Assembly: GCA_943735955.1 (NCBI GenBank)
Contig: OX030957.1
Location: 9,081,844-9,145,843, forward strand
DNA: 64,000 nt
Origin: Piscicola geometra
Taxonomy: Eukaryota > Annelida > Clitellata > Hirudinida > Piscicolidae
Direction of reading: 5' to 3'
In this document: piece by piece, positions 59,523-64,000 of the stretch
Position numbering within the stretch: position 1 is the stretch's first letter
How the letters are laid out: each line of letters starts with the position of its first letter
Notes under the pieces: generated by a model
What the model was told of the DNA's origin: nothing
Databases searched by the model: none
The model's input: the letters and a program-made list of their open reading frames with translations, nothing else
Translations under genes and position numbers: made by a program

Positions 59523-62500
59523 GTACTTCATTATTTCATGTTTTATTATTATCTTCATATCAAATATCTTTCAAAATACTCATTTTACATTAGAGATCTT
59601 TTAAAAGTATGGAATATAAATCTAATAATTTAAAATGTTTCTTTATAGATCAAAACTTCCCTCAAGCATCATCTGAAGGCTCTTATAAAGAAATCTTGAA
59701 ATAATTAATGTCTTTTGATCTACATTTAAATTCAATCTTTTTGTAACTCTATGTAACTTTTCATCTTTCAATTTTTTTTTTGAAAATGTAATTATCCCAT
59801 GTACGGATTGCACCACATATGACATTCTTCTTTCACTTACTATTTTACCTATCAGCTGGTCGTTTCGTCATGAATCAGCTGGTTAAATGTGTAGAAGTCA
59901 TTATAAAGATGTATTAGAAACTCTTTATACTTCTACTTGTAAATAAATAGAGTTTATTCTAATTTTTTGTTATTCCAGAGCTGCAGATATTTTTCAGATA
60001 TTCTGCCAATTTGATAAAAGAATGAAACCATTTTAATTTTGAAATGAGACAAATTTCAGAAAAAACGAGCTTTAAATGATAAGAGTTCTAGAAAAACCCC
60101 CTTGAAAATGACAATTTGTGTGGAAGGAGTAATTAGAAGGTAAGTAAAGCAAGAACGATCCTACATCCTTTAAATTTTACTAGGAATGAACGAAAATGGA
60201 TTTATTAAAAGGATAAATAAATAATAACAATCAATGAACGAGTTTGATATTTTCAACAATTATTTTCTATAATTTGTGTCAACGAGCGAATGCTCAATTG
60301 AAGACATTTAGTAGTTTATACAAGAGCTACATCAATTCGATAACTTTTTTTTCCTACTATTTATTAGAAGATGAATAAATAATAGTAAAATTGCGTCTAA
60401 ACACACAAGGACCACAGAATTAACCTATCATTCATGGTAATCTTTGTTAAATATGCAATTGAGAGTAATTGAATTTTCATTAATCAAAATAGAATTTGAA
60501 ATACATTTCATATACTTTGTATCGTATTAGTATAGAAATAAAATATAGTATAGAAATATAAAAAATTTAACTAAGATTAACAATTCTTGAAAAAAAATGT
60601 AACATAAAAAAGAAAAAATGTTTTTACAGTTGTGGCTTGAGAGTATCCATATAAGGGTGATGATTAGTTTTTTTGTATAAAAAAATTTTGTAGTTACGTA
60701 GATAATCATTCGATTCGATGACCCCTAACCCTTAGAAAATCATGGCCGATGTTGTAACAGTATTGGGAATTGATTTTTTTTTCTAAATTCGCTTGTGCTG
60801 TGTAAATAGTCAATGTATAATGTATATTAGCGTAAACTTTCTTATATTTTCTTAAATTCTTATATATTTTCCGAGCATTGCTCAAGACATTTTTTTGTTA
60901 AAAACAATAAACAATATATTCAACATTGTTTCCTTTATCATCCATGAAAGTCTAGGACTGAAAGCAGCGTGGCGTAGATAGTTGATGACAATTTAGCCCA
61001 GAAATACGTGCTGCAAAAAAACATCTAGTAGAGGATTTTCAAACAGGTTCATTGCAAGAGTTTTCTTGGTCTTATTTTATGCGGTGCTCGTTTTGCTTTC
61101 TTATACTTTCTGGATCCAGTGTAGCTCGTTTTATAGTGGATTGGTGCTTCAATCAGAATGTCGTTTCTTCCTGGAAAAGCAAGTTTTTTCGTTTATGCTT
61201 TTTTTTAACTGGAGAGAAGTGTCTGCGTCTTTTAAAATGTGTTTTAGATGAGGTAGATGCATTGGATTTAGCCGCCAGACTTTTGGGCTTGTCTTTTCAC
61301 TTTTTCAAAAGTTAATAAATTAACAAATATTCTGTCTTTTGAATGAGGTTTCCAATTCCCAGTAGCTTTTCTGCAATAGTAATAAAAACTATAGTCAGCG
61401 TGAATATGTACTTGGTGGAAAGGGTGAGAAAATTAAAGTAAATTAAAGACACTAAATAACGTAATCACTTAGTTTTCATAAAGCTTAAAAAAATATACAT
61501 GTTCATTCGTTATTTTGGACACTAACCGTTTTTTTATTAATTAAACTGGTTTCGACCGTATATTTGTCAGCGATATTGACCCAGAATAATTTTTTTTAAT
61601 TTAGAGAAAGATAAAATCATACAAAATTGTGAGGTTAGATTTTTTAAATATACGTTTGGGTTTTTTAAACAGACTAGTGTTATTCGAAACGTATTTTTTT
61701 TTATAAGACGCTATGAACATGGGCGTATCCAGAAGGGGAAATGGGGGCAGCTTTTATAACAGGGACACCAGACTGTCATGAGATCTGCAAAGTTATTGCT
61801 TGAAACGATTCTGGTAGATATTCAATTTAACCAGTCTTTGGACAAATTAATTACAAAAACAGATATTATCATAAATTATTTTCTGTCATTTTTTCTTTGA
61901 GTGAAAAAATAGATGAAGAAGTGTTCGAAGATGTATGCCGCATGCAAATTGAAACCATTGATACTGAATTGTAACATCATTTTGAGAACGAACCATTAAA
62001 TGCATTTAAAAAGAAATAGTTAATCTTTGCGGAGAACAAATAAAAGATCATATAGTAGGGGGAGGGGGGCAAAATCATCGATTTCAAAATTTCAATACGT
62101 ACACTTAGGACATGATTAATACTAACAATACAGGAAGTTTGACACAAAAATTAATTTTTTCTGTCAAAAATAACCCCTTCCCCCAACCGCGATTGAAAAA
62201 AACACACAAATTGAGAGATGATAAACCTTTTATTCGCTAGAAAAACATTTTTTTTCAAACATTTTAAAACTTTTTTGTATTTTATATATTAAAATTTTTG
62301 TTCGTTAATACTTTCATTTATATAAAAAAATTTAAACTTCTTCATTTTCAGTGAAAGGATCATCTTTTGACTTCAACAGGCATAAAAGTTCTAGTCTTTT
62401 TCGCTTCTTTCTATAAACCAGCTTTATTATTTTTTTTCTTAAACTTAGCTTTTTTCTTTACTCTAGTTAAGTTTTGACTGTTTTTGTTTGACCCGTTGCT

Positions 62501-63600
62501 TTGAAGCCTCCGAAAGACGGGATCTGTCGATTTCTAGGCTGCTGGCTCATTTATAGGATGATGGCTCTACTGACTGCATTCAATTTACTAGTTTTTTAGT
62601 CTATGGTTCACCCTACCACACTGCCTTTCCGTTCCAAGGTTGTGAACAAGAGTGTCATCGATTTTAGAAGTCTGCTCACTGATTGGGTACTTCATAGGTG
62701 AGGCCTCTTCATCAATGTCCTAGTCTCTATTTTGCCTATCTAAAACCGTCTTGAGATGAGGCTGCATAAGAGAAATTAACTTGTAGATTTACTCCAGATG
62801 CTTAATCGCTGCTTTTGACACCAGATGCACATCCAAGCATAAATACACCACCAGAACAACTTGAAATAGAGAGGTTCCATAACTTCTCTGACTAGACAGA
62901 CTAGGCGATTGTTTATCTGTGGGTTCTGGCTTGAGAACTCAGTGAGATCACTGAAGTGGTGAATAAAAAATGTCGTTGCCTTGGAAAAAACCCGAATTAT
63001 TAATTATACTACTTGCACATAATGAAACTGTAGTACATCATCTAATTAAAAATAATAAAATAATAATTATGACTCCTTTGGATGTGAGAAAAAACAACAA
63101 AACGTTATCTCCCAACTTTTTAACCATTCTTTTAGAAATCAGTTTTTTAATTATTATAATTGAATGAAGCAATTTTCAGAAACGAAACCAACATACAAAT
63201 GTGCTTAAAAGACGGATGCGTGAATAGAAAATTGTAAAAAAAATTATTTTATACGTCGCATAGCTATAAGTAAGCTCGTTCCATCTTAGAAACCGGTTCA
63301 TCTTGAGCAACCTCCTCCTACATTTATTTATTTCCATTCTATTATATAAAAGATGTTTGTATTTATTAATTTATGAATAGGCAAATGGATTTAAATCCGC
63401 ACTCATTTTCTAAAATGTTGTTATAGCCTTTTGGAAAACGAGACTGCAGATATTTCAGGAAATGAGCAGTTAAGCATCGATGTAACTATGAATGAAATAA
63501 CTTAGCGCTAAAAAATGTTAAGCAAAAACTGGAAAAAATTTAATAAAGATACATTTACTCTACTATTTAATTATTTTAGTTTTAATGGTTTCACTGCTGT
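59523..63600. other. Intergenic after SLC23, no firm gene
   Basis: AT-rich. The SLC23 polyadenylation signal may be the aataaa at about 59943. An open stretch at 61036-61251 behind an acceptor-like caaacag reads as a hydrophobic segment (FIARVFLVLFYAVLVLLSY) then stops; I recognise no family. A short GC-rich patch at 61726-61760 (gggcgtatccagaagggg) resembles the end of a DNA transposon but has no partner. 62340-62950 is slightly GC-richer and featureless. Confidence 0.3.
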
Positions 63601-63670
63601 TGATGACTTTTAATATATTTTAATGATTCTATTTCTTCAATTCTTAATATCATTTTACCTTTAAACTTGT

Positions 63671-63754
63671 GCTCATGTCGTCTGCTGTCGAAACGGTCTC
63701 CGTGGTTCGACAGTGAATGTGCAACTCTGAAACGAGTTGCACGTAGACATGAGC
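63671..63754 (+). other. Three-stem nested palindrome (three-way-junction-like)
   Basis: An outer 9-bp stem (gctcatgtc 63671-63679 with gacatgagc 63746-63754) encloses two hairpins. One has an 8-bp stem (ctgtcgaa 63685-63692 with ttcgacag 63706-63713) plus an inner 4-bp stem acgg/ccgt with a 3-nt loop. The other has a 9-bp stem (gtgcaactc 63719-63727 with gagttgcac 63734-63742). All stems are perfect. It overlaps the LINE reading frame. I checked for the hammerhead core (CUGANGA) and do not find it. Confidence 0.7.
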
Positions 63755-64000
63755 GTATGTTTAGGACTCATAGTTCTTTCTATAATTATAACCTTTACTT
63801 GTCTTCTCTTTACCAATATAAATCTATATTATTCTCTAAGCCCTGTAATTATTTTAGAATTTCTATAGTCAACGCTTTTTCTTCAAAGAATCGTTGGCAA
63901 TCACTTTCGAAATTATTAAATAAAATCCTTCCACCTCCTTTATCTTTCTCTTCTCAAGATCATCATAATTATATAACAAGTAAAGTAAAAACAATAGGAT
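63683..64000 (+). pseudogene. LINE ORF2 fragment, runs off the window
   Basis: One + strand frame reads LSKRSPWFDSECATLKRVA, RRHERMFRTHSSF, then NLYLSSLYQYKSILF, YFRISIVNAFSSKNRWQSLS and KLLNKILPPPL, open to the window end. This is the segment between endonuclease and reverse transcriptase in CR1/L2-like LINEs (PWF..E...LKR..RR.ER, then W..L.KLL...PPPL). Upstream of about 63620 the frame is not clearly continuous, so the 5' part may be lost or frameshifted. Different family from the LINE at 40.9-42.7 kb. Confidence 0.65.

Noticed and set aside
61036..61315. Possible membrane-protein exon behind an acceptor-like caaacag
   Set aside because: Short, no family match, no partner exons; hydrophobic runs are common in T-rich DNA.
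61726..61760. gggcgtatccagaagggg resembling a transposon inverted end
   Set aside because: No inverted partner, target duplication or transposase found within several hundred bases.
63671..63754. Hammerhead ribozyme in the three-stem structure
   Set aside because: The conserved CUGANGA core and GAAA/GUC order are missing on both strands.

Overview
The window is AT-rich animal (metazoan) nuclear DNA. Genes are split by short GT-AG introns, many simple repeats and several decayed transposons lie between and inside them, and the recognisable genes are animal ones: a basement-membrane nidogen, an SLC23 transporter, a CHST15-type sulfotransferase, an SH2/kinase-like protein and a cap methyltransferase. 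It looks like an invertebrate, but I cannot name the phylum from the sequence alone.

Layout: 1-3.3 kb holds repeats, including a 20-bp AT satellite. 3.3-12.9 kb is a complete nidogen gene on the + strand; I rebuilt 24 coding exons whose phases all agree (1314 aa). 12.9-25.9 kb is gene-poor, with a 680-bp TGGA array, an AT array, a short MITE-like inverted repeat and a motif array. 26.0-30.1 kb is one intronless 1362-aa ORF with a CARD-like N-terminus, a long disordered Pro/Ser-rich middle, an SH2-like domain and a kinase domain with all catalytic residues changed. 31.0-34.1 kb is a sulfotransferase-like Golgi protein whose two PAPS-binding motifs are degenerate. 34.2-35.5 kb is a repetitive Glu/Lys/Arg then poly-Gln ORF. 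36.9-40.5 kb (- strand) is a CMTR2-type cap-2 methyltransferase. 40.7-43.4 kb is a broken LINE, and 44.19-45.79 kb a hAT transposon with exact ends. 46.1-59.5 kb (+ strand) is an SLC23 nucleobase/ascorbate transporter of 13 coding exons (685 aa), with a piggyBac element, inverted-repeat elements and tRNA-like SINEs in its introns. 59.5-63.6 kb shows nothing firm, and another LINE begins at the right edge.

The genes do not form an operon or pathway. Their common features are TATA-like boxes about 100-175 bp upstream of the start codon, or of a likely leader exon in nidogen. The most unusual finding is the CARD-SH2-pseudokinase protein, which looks like a non-catalytic signalling scaffold. Close behind are the pseudo-sulfotransferase beside it, the precisely bounded hAT and piggyBac elements with unusual subterminal repeats, and an 84-nt three-stem palindrome embedded in LINE coding sequence at the right edge.
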